NCBI RefSeq assembly: GCF_001672915.1
Contig: NZ_LZKR01000226.1
Location: 1-48,501, forward strand
Reading direction: 5' to 3'
Origin: Mycobacterium sp. 1245805.9
GTDB taxonomy: Bacteria > Actinomycetota > Actinomycetes > Mycobacteriales > Mycobacteriaceae
DNA: 48,501 bases
In this document: positions 15,659 to 24,134 of the stretch, piece after piece
Numbering within the stretch: position 1 is the stretch's first letter
Layout of the letters: each line of letters starts with the position of its first letter
The notes under the pieces: model-generated
The model's input: only the letters and a program-made list of their open reading frames with translations
Database searches by the model: none
Told to the model about the DNA's origin: nothing
Translations under genes and position numbers: made by a program

Positions 15659-16516
15659 ATGACCAACGAGGCCGGTCTCACGCACCGGAACGGCGCACCG
15701 TCCGAAACGGACGGAGAGATAGAAGCCCGGCCCTACTACCAGGCGATCGGCGGCGAAGAGGCCGTCTTCAAGGCGGCGTACCGCCAGGGACTGTCGCTCC
15801 TCCTGAAGGGGCCGACGGGTTGCGGCAAGACGCGATTCGTCGAGGCGATGGCCTACGACCTCGGCCGGCCGCTGATCACCGTCGCCTGCCATGACGACCT
15901 GACCACCGCGGACCTCGTCGGCCGGTACCTGTTGCAGGGCGACGAGACGGTGTGGGTGGACGGACCGCTGACCCGTGCGGTGCGCGAGGGGGCGATCTGC
16001 TATCTCGACGAGGTGGTGGAGGCGCGGCAGGACACCACCGTGGTGCTGCACCCGCTCGCCGACCACCGGCGCCAGCTGCCCATCGAACGCCTCGGGGTCA
16101 CGTTGGACGCGGCGCCCGGATTCGGCCTGGTGGTGTCCTACAATCCCGGCTATCAAAGCGTGCTCAAGGACCTCAAGGACTCGACGCGCCAGCGTATGGT
16201 CGCCATCGAATTCGGCTTTCCCGCAGCCGATGTCGAGGAGTCGATCATCGCGCACGAGGCCGGCGTGGACGCCGCCACGGCGGCCGAGCTGGTGCGGTTC
16301 GGGCAGGCCATCCGCCGACTGGAAACCGGCGGGCTGCGCGAGGTGGCATCGACGCGCGTGCTGATCGCGGCGGCCAGGCTGGTGGCGGAGGGCCTGACGA
16401 TGAGGGAGGCGGCCCGCGCCGCGATCGCGGGCCCGCTCACCGACGACGTCGCGGTGGGGCAGGGCCTCGCCGAGATGATCGACATCTATCTGGGCGCGCC
16501 CGAACGGGCGCCATGA
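15659..16516 (+). CDS. MoxR-family AAA+ ATPase, NorQ/CbbQ-like
   Basis: A 285-aa AAA+ protein. Walker A GPTGCGKT is at residues 51-58, Walker B is AICYLDEVVEA, and sensor 1 is in VVSYNPGYQS. The C-terminal CbbQ/NirQ/NorQ domain includes STRVLIAAARLVAEG. With the VWA protein upstream it forms the usual ATPase/adaptor chaperone pair. Such complexes remodel a client enzyme in the cytoplasm to load or free its metal site. I chose ATG 15659 because GAAGGGAAG lies just before it. It has its own operator-bearing promoter (copy E) and its stop overlaps the -35 box of the next promoter. Confidence 0.92.
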   Translation: MTNEAGLTHRNGAPSETDGEIEARPYYQAIGGEEAVFKAAYRQGLSLLLKGPTGCGKTRFVEAMAYDLGRPLITVACHDDLTTADLVGRYLLQGDETVWVDGPLTRAVREGAICYLDEVVEARQDTTVVLHPLADHRRQLPIERLGVTLDAAPGFGLVVSYNPGYQSVLKDLKDSTRQRMVAIEFGFPAADVEESIIAHEAGVDAATAAELVRFGQAIRRLETGGLREVASTRVLIAAARLVAEGLTMREAARAAIAGPLTDDVAVGQGLAEMIDIYLGAPERAP

Positions 16517-16563
16517 TTGACGCTGCATACGGCCGGGGCTAGGGTCAGAACAAATATTAGGTT
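16517..16563 (+). promoter_or_regulatory. Promoter with island operator, copy F
   Basis: TTGACG (16517-16522) and TAGGGT (16540-16545) are 17 bp apart. The operator GAACAAATATTAGGTT (16548-16563; 10 of 12 fixed positions) starts two bases after the -10 box and so covers the transcription start. It should control the four-gene operon that begins at 16602. Confidence 0.65.
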
Positions 16564-16601
16564 TACGATCGCGCACGTGACTCGGTCGTCCTGGAGGTCA
16601 G

Positions 16602-17720
16602 ATGTCCTACGAAAGCAGCGCAGAACCGATCAAGGTTGGTTACCTGATGGACTTCACGCTGCCACCGGGATTCCCCGAGGAATTGCTGGCGAGTTTCACG
16701 CGGTGCTTCGACCTCGTCTTCGAGGAGGCCCGGGAACAGGGCGTGATCGATCGTCCGGTGCAGATGATCTACCGCGAGGTGGAGGGGTTGCCCAAGGGGT
16801 CGGTCAAGGCGGTGATCGACGCCTTCGGGGCGCTCGTCGACGAGGGCTGCCTGGTGGTGTTCGGGCCGCACATCACCGACAACTGCGTGCCCACCCGCGA
16901 GGCGATCGAGGAGCGGTTCAAGGTGCCCGCGATCAGCGTCACCGGCACCGATGACTGGCTGGGCGAATGGACGTTCTCGTTCCCGCAGGGTTCGATGACC
17001 GACGAGCCGATCTTCATCGCGGACCTCGTCGCCAAGCGCGGGCTCTCCGAGATCGGGGTACTGGTCGAGCAGAACCTGATCGGCGAGAGCTATCTCAAGA
17101 ACTTGCGAAGCGCGTGTCGCCGCAAGGGGATTCGCATCGTCGCCGAGGCGGCGATCGCGCAGACCGCTCAGGACATCAACGAGGCGGTGCGCACGCTGCA
17201 CGACGCGAAGGCCGAGGCGATCGTGCATCTGGGCTTCGGCTTCGGGATCGTGTTCATCAACCCGGCGCTCGAGGCGGTCGATTGGGACCCGCCGCGCTTC
17301 ACGACCACGGCCTTCCAGAACGCGTGGGTGAACCCGATCATGTGGAACGCGTTCATGGGTTGGATTGGGGTCGACCAGTACGACGAGGCGAATCGCGTCG
17401 GCCAGGACTTCCTCGACCGCTACGCCGCCAAGTACGAGGGCAGCCGTCCCGAGTATTGCGTCTCGGTGGTCAACCGCGACGTCGCCGCCACACTCGTGCG
17501 CGCATTTGCCGATGCTCACCCGCTCAGCCCGCGCGGCGTCAAGGAGGCGCTGGAGCGGGTGAAGATGATGCCCGCCGCCTCGGGCGCGCCCGGCACCCGG
17601 GTGTCGTTCGGCAAGTGGACGCGGCGCGCCTGGATGGGCGCCGGCTATCTGGTGGCGCGGACCCTCGACGCCGACGGCACCAATTCGCACCTGGTCGACC
17701 GCTTCGGAGAGGACGGCTGA
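16602..17720 (+). CDS. Type 1 periplasmic-binding-fold protein (LivJ-like), no signal peptide
   Basis: A 372-aa protein with the two-lobe layout of branched-chain amino acid/amide-binding proteins: IKVGYLMDFTLP first strand, VVFGPHITDN, and FSFPQGSMTDEPIF. The N-terminus MSYESSAEPIK is polar, with no signal peptide or lipobox, and there are no transporter permease or ATPase genes nearby. It is therefore probably cytoplasmic and may bind a ligand as a sensor or carrier, like AmiC-type proteins; that is inference. GGAGG precedes ATG 16602. Its stop overlaps the ATG of the AveC-like gene, placing it first in a tightly coupled operon. Confidence 0.85.
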   Translation: MSYESSAEPIKVGYLMDFTLPPGFPEELLASFTRCFDLVFEEAREQGVIDRPVQMIYREVEGLPKGSVKAVIDAFGALVDEGCLVVFGPHITDNCVPTREAIEERFKVPAISVTGTDDWLGEWTFSFPQGSMTDEPIFIADLVAKRGLSEIGVLVEQNLIGESYLKNLRSACRRKGIRIVAEAAIAQTAQDINEAVRTLHDAKAEAIVHLGFGFGIVFINPALEAVDWDPPRFTTTAFQNAWVNPIMWNAFMGWIGVDQYDEANRVGQDFLDRYAAKYEGSRPEYCVSVVNRDVAATLVRAFADAHPLSPRGVKEALERVKMMPAASGAPGTRVSFGKWTRRAWMGAGYLVARTLDADGTNSHLVDRFGEDG

Positions 17721-18856
17721 TGTCGACGGAACAGTCCATACCGCTTGCCGCGGACGAGAAGCCGGCGGCGCGCCCTGAGAAGCGCGGCTGGGGAGGGTGG
17801 ATCGCCGGCGCCGCGCTGGCGGCGTTCGTGCTGTTCTTCATCGCGAACTGTCGGGTCGCCCTCGACCCGCGCGTCGCCAACCCAAACGTGCAGGGCCGGC
17901 CGCGTCCGGTGAAATTCACGTTCGGGCTCGACTACATCGGATTCCTGGACTGGGCCACCGTGGTGGCGCTGATCGTGCTGCTGTTGGTGTTCATCAGGGG
18001 CTGGCGGCGCAATCCGGGCAGCCCGGTGATGTTGATGTTCCTGTGCACCACGCTGATCGTGTGGCAGGACCCGATCATGAACTGGTCGCCGTTCGCGGTC
18101 TACAACCCCGACCTCGTTCACTGGCCGGAGTCTTGGCCGCTCGTCTCGTTGTCGCCAACGGTCGAACCGTTCGTGGTGTTCGGCTACGTCATGTTCTACT
18201 TCGGCCCTTACTTCCCGGCGGTCTGGATTCTGCGGAAGCTACAGGCCAAATACGGGCCCGAGGCTTTCGTGTCGCGACACCCCTTGGTTTGCCTGGGCCT
18301 GGTCACCATGGTGATCGGCTTCGTCATGGATGCGTTTTTGGAGAACACCCTCATCCACTGGGGCATGTACATCTATTCGCAGGTTATTCCGTGGGGCTCG
18401 GTGTTCACCGGCACCACCTTCCAGTTCCCGCTGATCTGGGAGTCGTTCTCAGTGACGTTCGTGATGGTGCCCGCGGCGATACTCTGCTATCGCGACGACA
18501 CCGGGAAATCCGTGGCGGAGAAGCTGGCTGCGAAGGCCAGGATCTTCCCGAGCCGTCCGGTGCTGGGCACGTTCCTGGTGATGTTCGCCATCATCAACGT
18601 GTCCTACTTCGCCTACGGCGCCTGGTTCTGGGCCATCAAGGCCAGCCACGCCGCGACCTCGGTGGCCTGCCCGTGGCCGTATCCGGAGGCGAAAGTGTAT
18701 GACCCGCAAGGGTATTACGAAAAGGCGGGCGCTCAGGGCCCCTACTCGGTCGGCATCTGGTCCACCTGGGCGAGTGGGGAGCCGAACGGGCGCCCGCACG
18801 TCGAACCGCCGCCGCCCGGGCAGGGCGCCTGTGCGACCCCGGGCAAGAATGGCTGA
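17720..18856 (+). CDS. AveC-like (spirocyclase family) membrane protein
   Basis: A 378-aa integral membrane protein with about seven hydrophobic segments, including residues 27-43, 75-95, 102-120, 150-175, 192-211, 245-262 and 285-308. It resembles the AveC/spirocyclase family. Recognisable points are the WQDPIMNW segment, PSLSPTVEP-like loop and MDAFLENTLIHWGMY. In Streptomyces AveC forms and dehydrates the avermectin spiroketal; mycobacterial members have no established substrate. It overlaps both neighbours (ATGA upstream, 8 bp downstream). Coexpression with an SDR and a P450 suggests modification of a hydrophobic polyketide, terpenoid or sterol-like molecule at the membrane. Confidence 0.8.
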   Translation: MSTEQSIPLAADEKPAARPEKRGWGGWIAGAALAAFVLFFIANCRVALDPRVANPNVQGRPRPVKFTFGLDYIGFLDWATVVALIVLLLVFIRGWRRNPGSPVMLMFLCTTLIVWQDPIMNWSPFAVYNPDLVHWPESWPLVSLSPTVEPFVVFGYVMFYFGPYFPAVWILRKLQAKYGPEAFVSRHPLVCLGLVTMVIGFVMDAFLENTLIHWGMYIYSQVIPWGSVFTGTTFQFPLIWESFSVTFVMVPAAILCYRDDTGKSVAEKLAAKARIFPSRPVLGTFLVMFAIINVSYFAYGAWFWAIKASHAATSVACPWPYPEAKVYDPQGYYEKAGAQGPYSVGIWSTWASGEPNGRPHVEPPPPGQGACATPGKNG

Positions 18857-19829
18857 GCCTCGCAGCGTCGTCATCACGGGCGCGTCCCGCGGGCTGGGGT
18901 TCGCCTCGGCGGTGCGGCTGTACCGCGAGGGGTGGCGCGTGGTCGCGGCCATGCGCACGCCCGACCGCGCAATGGCGTCCCTGCGCGAGGCGACCGGGGC
19001 CCGGGACGACGACGACCGCCTGATCGGTGTGCAGCTCGACCTGTTGGATTCCGCGTCGATCTCGGCAGCCGCCAAGGCGATCGAGGAAGCCGTCGGCGCC
19101 CCCTACGCGCTCGTGCACAACGCCGGGATCTCCGCCGCAGGGGTGGTGGAGGAAACCGATATGGCGTTGTGGCAGAGGATGTTCGGGACCACCGTCATGG
19201 GTCCCGTCGCGCTCACCCAGGCGCTGCTGCCGTCGATGCGGGCGGCGGGGGAGGGGCGCATCGTCCTGGTATCCAGCGCGGCCGGCGTCCGCGGTCAACC
19301 GGGGACCGCGCCGTACGCCGCGGCCAAGGGAGCGTTGGAGCGGTGGGGCGAGTCGATGGCGGGCGAGGTCGCTCCGTTCGGTCTCGGAGTCACCGTCTTG
19401 GTGGCCGGCATGTACGACACCGAGATCATCACAGACGCGGGCACCACCGACAACCGCGACTTCGGCGGCCCGTACGCCCGGCTGCACAACACGATGAACA
19501 CTCGCGGGCGGTTCGCGATCAGTTTCGCCCGGCCACCCGAGCGCTTCACCGACGGACTGCTCAAGGCGCTGGCCGACCGGGGTGCGTTCCGGCGCCGCGG
19601 TGTGGGCGCTGACTCCTCGATGCTGTTGGCGGCCAACAGGATCCTTCCGGCTTCCGGCATGCACCACCTTTCGCGGATCGTGCTGGGCCTTCCCAGACAG
19701 GGCGCGATGCGGGGCGGGGCATGGCCGTTGACTTGGCCCCAGCGAGCGATGGTGTTGGCGGCGCGTGTTCTTCCGCAGCCGGTGCTGCAGCGCCTTGCCG
19801 CGAGACGACAAAGAACAGGGGAGCAGTAA
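18849..19829 (+). CDS. SDR family oxidoreductase (326 aa)
   Basis: A classical SDR with VVITGASRGLGFASAVRL at the N-terminus, HNAGIS, VLVSSAAGVRGQPG, and catalytic YAAAK in PYAAAKGALERW. The long C-terminal part (about 90 residues after VAGMYDTEII) is hydrophobic and basic, ending near LAARRQRTGEQ, and may touch the membrane or bind a large substrate. The ATG at 18849 overlaps the AveC-like gene by 8 bp, and its stop shares bases with the P450 start (TAATG). It is thus translated together with both. Confidence 0.9.
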   Translation: MAEPRSVVITGASRGLGFASAVRLYREGWRVVAAMRTPDRAMASLREATGARDDDDRLIGVQLDLLDSASISAAAKAIEEAVGAPYALVHNAGISAAGVVEETDMALWQRMFGTTVMGPVALTQALLPSMRAAGEGRIVLVSSAAGVRGQPGTAPYAAAKGALERWGESMAGEVAPFGLGVTVLVAGMYDTEIITDAGTTDNRDFGGPYARLHNTMNTRGRFAISFARPPERFTDGLLKALADRGAFRRRGVGADSSMLLAANRILPASGMHHLSRIVLGLPRQGAMRGGAWPLTWPQRAMVLAARVLPQPVLQRLAARRQRTGEQ

Positions 19830-21046
19830 TGGAACAGCTTTTCGACGACCTGGAGGACTTCGGCGCCTTCGACGACGCCATCTCCGGTGACGTGCGAGAC
19901 CCGTACACCGAATTGGCGCGGCTGCGCCGTGAAGAACCGGTGCAGCGGCTCGAGACGTCGGGAGCGCTTCCCCACGAGGAAGGCCTGCCGATGTTCATCG
20001 TGTATCGCCACGAGGACATCCAGCAGATGCTGCGCGACAACGAGACGTTTTCCTCGGCAGCCGTCATCGCTGCGTTCGGCCCCGTGCTTGGGGAAGGTGT
20101 GATGCTCGGCATGGACGAGCCGATCCACGGCCGGCTGCGTTCATTGGTGTCAAAGGCGTTCTCGCAGAAGTCATTGGCGCGCTGGCAGGACGAGTTGGTC
20201 GGCCGCGTGGCGAACGGATTGATCGACAACTTTGCACCCAACGGCAAGGCAGACCTGGTCAAGGAGTTCACCTTCGACTACCCGAGCCAGATCATCGCGG
20301 GCCTGCTGGGCTTGCCGGAAAAGGATTATCCGCAATTCCAGCGGTGGTCGATTTCGTTGTTGAGTTGGCTGATGAACCCGGAACGCGGGCTTGCAGCCTC
20401 GGCTGCGCTGTGCGATTACTTTGCGCCGATACTCGAGGCCCGCCGGGCCGAGCCGAGGGACGACCTGATCAGCGCGCTGGGTGCGGCCGAGATCGACGGG
20501 GAGAAGCTGTCGGACGAGGAGATCTATTCGTTCCTGCGCCTCCTGCTCCCAGCCGGGGTTGAGACGACCTATCGGGCGCTGGGCAGCCTGCTGCTGGCCT
20601 TGCTGTCCGACCCGGCGCAATTGGATGCCATCCGCGCGGATCGATCGCTGCTGCCACAGGCGATCGAGGAGGGTGTGCGGTGGGAATCACCGTTGTTGAC
20701 GATCACCCGGGTGGCGACTCGCGACACCGAACTCGGCGGCGTGGCGATCCCGGCCGGGGCGACGGTCATGCCGATGCTCGGTTCGGCGAACCGGCAAGAG
20801 GATCGCTATCCCGATCCGAACAGGTTCGACATCCACCGGGAGGCCCGGGCGCATCTGGGCTGGGGGCATGGCGTGCACGTCTGCCTCGGCATGCATCTGG
20901 CGCGGCTGGAGATGCGCACCGCCATTAACCTTCTGCTGGACCGGCTGCCGAATCTACGGCTGGATCCCGACGGGGACGACCCGCACATCCGCGGGCAGGT
21001 TTTCCGGTCGCCGACGTCGGTACCGGTGCTATTCGACGCCCAATAG
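19829..21046 (+). CDS. Cytochrome P450 (405 aa)
   Basis: A full-length class I bacterial P450. The I-helix is LLLPAGVETTYRALG (acid-alcohol pair ET), the K-helix is EEGVRWESP (ExxR), and the heme loop is HLGWGHGVHVCLGMHLAR with the Cys ligand. The Phe of the consensus heme loop is Trp. It needs a ferredoxin and a reductase, which are not encoded in the window. Fourth gene of the operon from 16602; ATG 19829 overlaps the stop of the SDR gene. The family number cannot be assigned by eye. Confidence 0.95.
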   Translation: MEQLFDDLEDFGAFDDAISGDVRDPYTELARLRREEPVQRLETSGALPHEEGLPMFIVYRHEDIQQMLRDNETFSSAAVIAAFGPVLGEGVMLGMDEPIHGRLRSLVSKAFSQKSLARWQDELVGRVANGLIDNFAPNGKADLVKEFTFDYPSQIIAGLLGLPEKDYPQFQRWSISLLSWLMNPERGLAASAALCDYFAPILEARRAEPRDDLISALGAAEIDGEKLSDEEIYSFLRLLLPAGVETTYRALGSLLLALLSDPAQLDAIRADRSLLPQAIEEGVRWESPLLTITRVATRDTELGGVAIPAGATVMPMLGSANRQEDRYPDPNRFDIHREARAHLGWGHGVHVCLGMHLARLEMRTAINLLLDRLPNLRLDPDGDDPHIRGQVFRSPTSVPVLFDAQ

Positions 21047-21137
21047 CGAGCCCCCTCAGAGGTTGCCGCTTGCCAATCGGCTAGTTTCCAGTAAGGCTCT
21101 CCGTAGCCCTTCAACGACTCAGAAGAGAGTGACAAAC

Positions 21138-22622
21138 ATGACTGAGGCTGTAAAGGTCCGTTTCGAGCCGAAGATGATGATCGACGGCAAGCTCGTCGAG
21201 GGCCAGGCGGGCACCTTCACCAACATCAACCCCGCGACCGAGGAGCCGCTCGGCGAGGTCGCGGACGCGTCGAAGGAGGACATGCACCGGGCGATCGACG
21301 CCGCGCGGCGCGCCTTCGACGAGACGGACTGGTCGACCAACAAAGAGCTGCGCAAGCGCTGCCTGTTGCAGCTGCACGAGGCGATCGAATCGGAGAAGGA
21401 GGAGCTGCGCGAGGAGCTCATCCTCGAGGTCGGCTCGCCGCGGGCGATCACCTTCGGCCCCCAGTTGGACGCCCCACTCGAAGACGGATTGAAGTACCCC
21501 GCCAGGTTGATCGACGAGTACGCCTGGGAGACCGACCTCGGTGACAAGGTGATCAGCCTGACCGGCACGCTGACCACCCGCAAGGTCTGGCGCGAACCCG
21601 TGGGCGTGGTCGGCGCGATCGTGCCGTGGAACTTCCCGTTCGAGGTCACCCTCAACAAGCTCGGCCAGGCGCTGGGCACCGGCAACACCGTGGTGCTCAA
21701 GCCGGCGCCCAACACGCCGTTCAACGCGACCCGGCTCGGCAGGCTGATTGCCGAGAAGACCGACATTCCCGCCGGCGTCGTCAACGTCGTGACGGCGTCG
21801 GATCACTTTGTCGGCGAGGAACTCACGCTGTCGCCGAAGGTCGACCTGATCTCGTTTACCGGTTCCACCGTGGTCGGCCAGCGGATCATGGAAAAGGGTG
21901 CCGCGACGATGAAGCGGCTGTTCCTGGAGCTCGGCGGCAAGTCGGCGACGATCGTCTTGGAGGACGCCGACTTCGGCGCCGCGTGCGCGATCGGCATCGC
22001 GCCCTGCATGCACGCCGGGCAGGGCTGCGCCAACCCCACCCGGATGCTGTTGCCGCGGTCCCGTTACGACGAGGGCGTCGCGATCCTCAAGAGCATCTAC
22101 GAGAACGTCACGTGCGGCGATCCGCAGGATCCCGGAACCCTGTGCGGGCCGGTGATTTCGGAGGTGCAGCGCAACCGCGTGATGGGCTACATCCGCAAGG
22201 GCATCGAGGAGGGCGCCACCGCGTTGGTCGGCGGCCCGGACGCGCCCACCGGCTTCGACAAGGGATTCTATGTCAGGCCAACGCTTTTCACCGATGTCGA
22301 CAATTCCATGACGATCGCGCAGGAGGAAATCTTCGGTCCCGTGCTCGCGGTCATCCCGTACGACGACGAGGAGGACGCGATCCGGATCGCCAACGACAGC
22401 AAGTACGGGCTGGCGGGCAACGTGATGTCGGGCTCGCTGGAGCGTTCGCTGGCGGTGGCCCGCCGGATCCGGGCGGGGTTCATGGGCGTCAACGGCGGTG
22501 CCCCGTACGGCGCCGACACGCCGTTTGGCGGTTACAAGTACAGCGGGGTGGGCCGCCAGAACGGCGTCGCCGGCTTCGACCAGTACACCGAGATCAAGTC
22601 GGTCGCGTACCCCGCCGGCTGA
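21138..22622 (+). CDS. NAD(P)-dependent aldehyde dehydrogenase
   Basis: A 494-aa aldehyde dehydrogenase. The cofactor motif is VGAIVPWNFPFEV, the NAD-contacting loop is ISFTGSTVVGQRI, the general-base Glu is in LELGGKSA, and the catalytic Cys is in HAGQGCANPTRM. PVISEVQRNRV and EEIFGPVLAVI are further family markers. It would oxidise an aldehyde, possibly made from an alcohol by the upstream P450 or SDR, to an acid for CoA activation. The GAGAGTG ribosome site and 91-bp gap to the P450 suggest the same transcript or a weak extra promoter; no island operator is visible here. Confidence 0.95.
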   Translation: MTEAVKVRFEPKMMIDGKLVEGQAGTFTNINPATEEPLGEVADASKEDMHRAIDAARRAFDETDWSTNKELRKRCLLQLHEAIESEKEELREELILEVGSPRAITFGPQLDAPLEDGLKYPARLIDEYAWETDLGDKVISLTGTLTTRKVWREPVGVVGAIVPWNFPFEVTLNKLGQALGTGNTVVLKPAPNTPFNATRLGRLIAEKTDIPAGVVNVVTASDHFVGEELTLSPKVDLISFTGSTVVGQRIMEKGAATMKRLFLELGGKSATIVLEDADFGAACAIGIAPCMHAGQGCANPTRMLLPRSRYDEGVAILKSIYENVTCGDPQDPGTLCGPVISEVQRNRVMGYIRKGIEEGATALVGGPDAPTGFDKGFYVRPTLFTDVDNSMTIAQEEIFGPVLAVIPYDDEEDAIRIANDSKYGLAGNVMSGSLERSLAVARRIRAGFMGVNGGAPYGADTPFGGYKYSGVGRQNGVAGFDQYTEIKSVAYPAG

Positions 22623-22660
22623 GGCAACGCGGGCCAGGGGCCCGAATGAGCGCTCATGGC

Positions 22661-22719
22661 GCCGAGATTGCCGTCAGGGCTGTGATCAGGCGGATCACGA
22701 CCACGGCGGCAATTTCGGC
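22661..22719. repeat. Intergenic hairpin element of the CGAGnnTG type
   Basis: GCCGAGATTGCCG (22661-22673) pairs with CGGCAATTTCGGC (22707-22719) with a single G-T mismatch. Inside, GTGATC (22682-22687) pairs with GATCAC (22693-22698). The 59-bp unit resembles the hairpins at 29111-29172 and 42035-42093 in size and in its CGAGnnTG ends. It lies after the aldehyde dehydrogenase gene and may also end transcription. Nearby, ATGAGCGCTCAT (22646-22657) is a perfect 12-bp palindrome. Confidence 0.6.
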
Positions 22720-22772
22720 GCGATCTTGCGGCGCGGTCCGTAACTGGCTGCGGCCCAACGCCGGCCCGCGTC

Positions 22773-22801
22773 TTGACCTAAAGTTTGTTCCGCTCTAGAT
22801 T
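22773..22801 (+). promoter_or_regulatory. Promoter with island operator, copy G
   Basis: TTGACC (22773-22778) and TAGATT (22796-22801) are 17 bp apart. The spacer holds GACCTAAAGTTTGTTC (22775-22790), a weaker match at 9 of 12 fixed positions. It should drive the P450-acyltransferase pair beginning at 22866. Confidence 0.55.
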
Positions 22802-22865
22802 GGGTACTGCGGCGCGTGGGGAGCGTGGGTGGGGGTAATGAGGGACGACGGACGGCGATATTCCT

Positions 22866-24134
22866 GTGAGTGATTACGAATCGGTCGACTTCTTCACCGA
22901 CGCGTCGCTGATCCCCGACCCATACCCGTATTTCGAGTATCTGCGCTCCCGCTGCCCGGTTATGTCGCGGCCCGAGCTGGGCGTGGTGGCCATCACGGGC
23001 CACGAGGAGGCCCTCGCCGTGTACAAGGACCCGGCGTTTTCCTCGTGTGTTTCGGTCGCAGGCCCGTTTTCCGGGTTGCCGTTCGAGCCCGCTGGTGACG
23101 ACATCGGTGCGCTGATCGAGCAATTCCGTTCCCAGATCCCGATGAGCGAACACATCGTCACGCAGGATCCTCCCGAGCACACGCGGACCCGGGGACTGCT
23201 GAGTCGACTGCTGACGCCCAAGCGGCTCAAGGAAAATGAAGACTTCATGTGGCGGCTCGCCGATGAGCAGCTCGACGAGTTCGTGTCCCGCGGCAAGTGC
23301 GAGTTCCTCGATGATTACGCGCGACCCTTCTCCGGGTTGGTGATCGCCGACCTGCTGGGGGTGCCGCCCGAAGATCACGAGGAGTTCGGCGCCGTGTTCT
23401 CCGGCCAGGTGGTCGGCGGGATCGAGGACGATTCGCTCACACGCGCGCACAATCCGCTGGAGTACCTCGAGGGGAAGTTCACCACCCACATCACCGAGCG
23501 CCGGCGCGAGCCACGGGCCGACGTGCTGACCGAGCTGGCCAAGGCGAAGTATCCCGACGGCTCGACGCCCGAGGTCATCGACGTCGTGCGGCTCGCCACG
23601 TTCCTGTTCGCGGCGGGCCAGGAAACCACCACGAAATTGCTCAGCTTCGGCGTGCGGATGATCGCCGAACACCCCGAAATTCAAGCGTCCCTTCGCGAGG
23701 ACCGCGGCAAAATACCCGCTTTCGTCGAGGAGACGCTGCGCACCGAAAGCCCGGTCAAGTGTCACTTCCGCATGGCGCGCACATCGACGTCGATCGGCGA
23801 TACAAAGATTCCGGCCGGCACCACCGTGATGCTTCTGCCCGGCGCGAGCAATCGCGACGAACGAAAGTTCGTCGATCCCAACGCGTTCCGCGTCGACCGC
23901 GCGAACGTTCGCGAACACATTGCGTTCGGGCGCGGCAACCACTCCTGCCCCGGCGCTCCGCTGGCGCGCGCCGAGGGGCGAATTTCCCTCAACCGCATCC
24001 TCCACCGCATGTCGGATATCACCGTTCTCGAGGAGCGGCACGGCCCGCCGGATGCCCGCCGCTACAGCTACGAACCGACCTGGCAGATGCGTGGCCTCAC
24101 CGAGCTGCACCTGGGATTCAGCCCGATAACGTGA
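22866..24134 (+). CDS. Cytochrome P450 (422 aa)
   Basis: A full-length P450 with I-helix FAAGQETTTK, K-helix EETLRTESP and heme loop HIAFGRGNHSCPGAPLAR. It starts DFFTDASLIPDPYPYFEYLR, the usual N-terminal proline region of soluble bacterial P450s. The start is GTG 22866, about 58 nt after the predicted transcription start; the ribosome site is weak. The stop overlaps the acyltransferase start (GTGA), so the two are coupled. It differs clearly from the P450 at 19829 in the I-helix and the heme loop, so it is not a recent duplicate. Confidence 0.95.
   Translation: MSDYESVDFFTDASLIPDPYPYFEYLRSRCPVMSRPELGVVAITGHEEALAVYKDPAFSSCVSVAGPFSGLPFEPAGDDIGALIEQFRSQIPMSEHIVTQDPPEHTRTRGLLSRLLTPKRLKENEDFMWRLADEQLDEFVSRGKCEFLDDYARPFSGLVIADLLGVPPEDHEEFGAVFSGQVVGGIEDDSLTRAHNPLEYLEGKFTTHITERRREPRADVLTELAKAKYPDGSTPEVIDVVRLATFLFAAGQETTTKLLSFGVRMIAEHPEIQASLREDRGKIPAFVEETLRTESPVKCHFRMARTSTSIGDTKIPAGTTVMLLPGASNRDERKFVDPNAFRVDRANVREHIAFGRGNHSCPGAPLARAEGRISLNRILHRMSDITVLEERHGPPDARRYSYEPTWQMRGLTELHLGFSPIT

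Noticed and set aside
16602..17720. ABC transporter operon around the binding-protein homologue
   Set aside because: No permease, ATPase or signal peptide is present; the neighbouring membrane protein is AveC-like, not a LivH/LivM permease.
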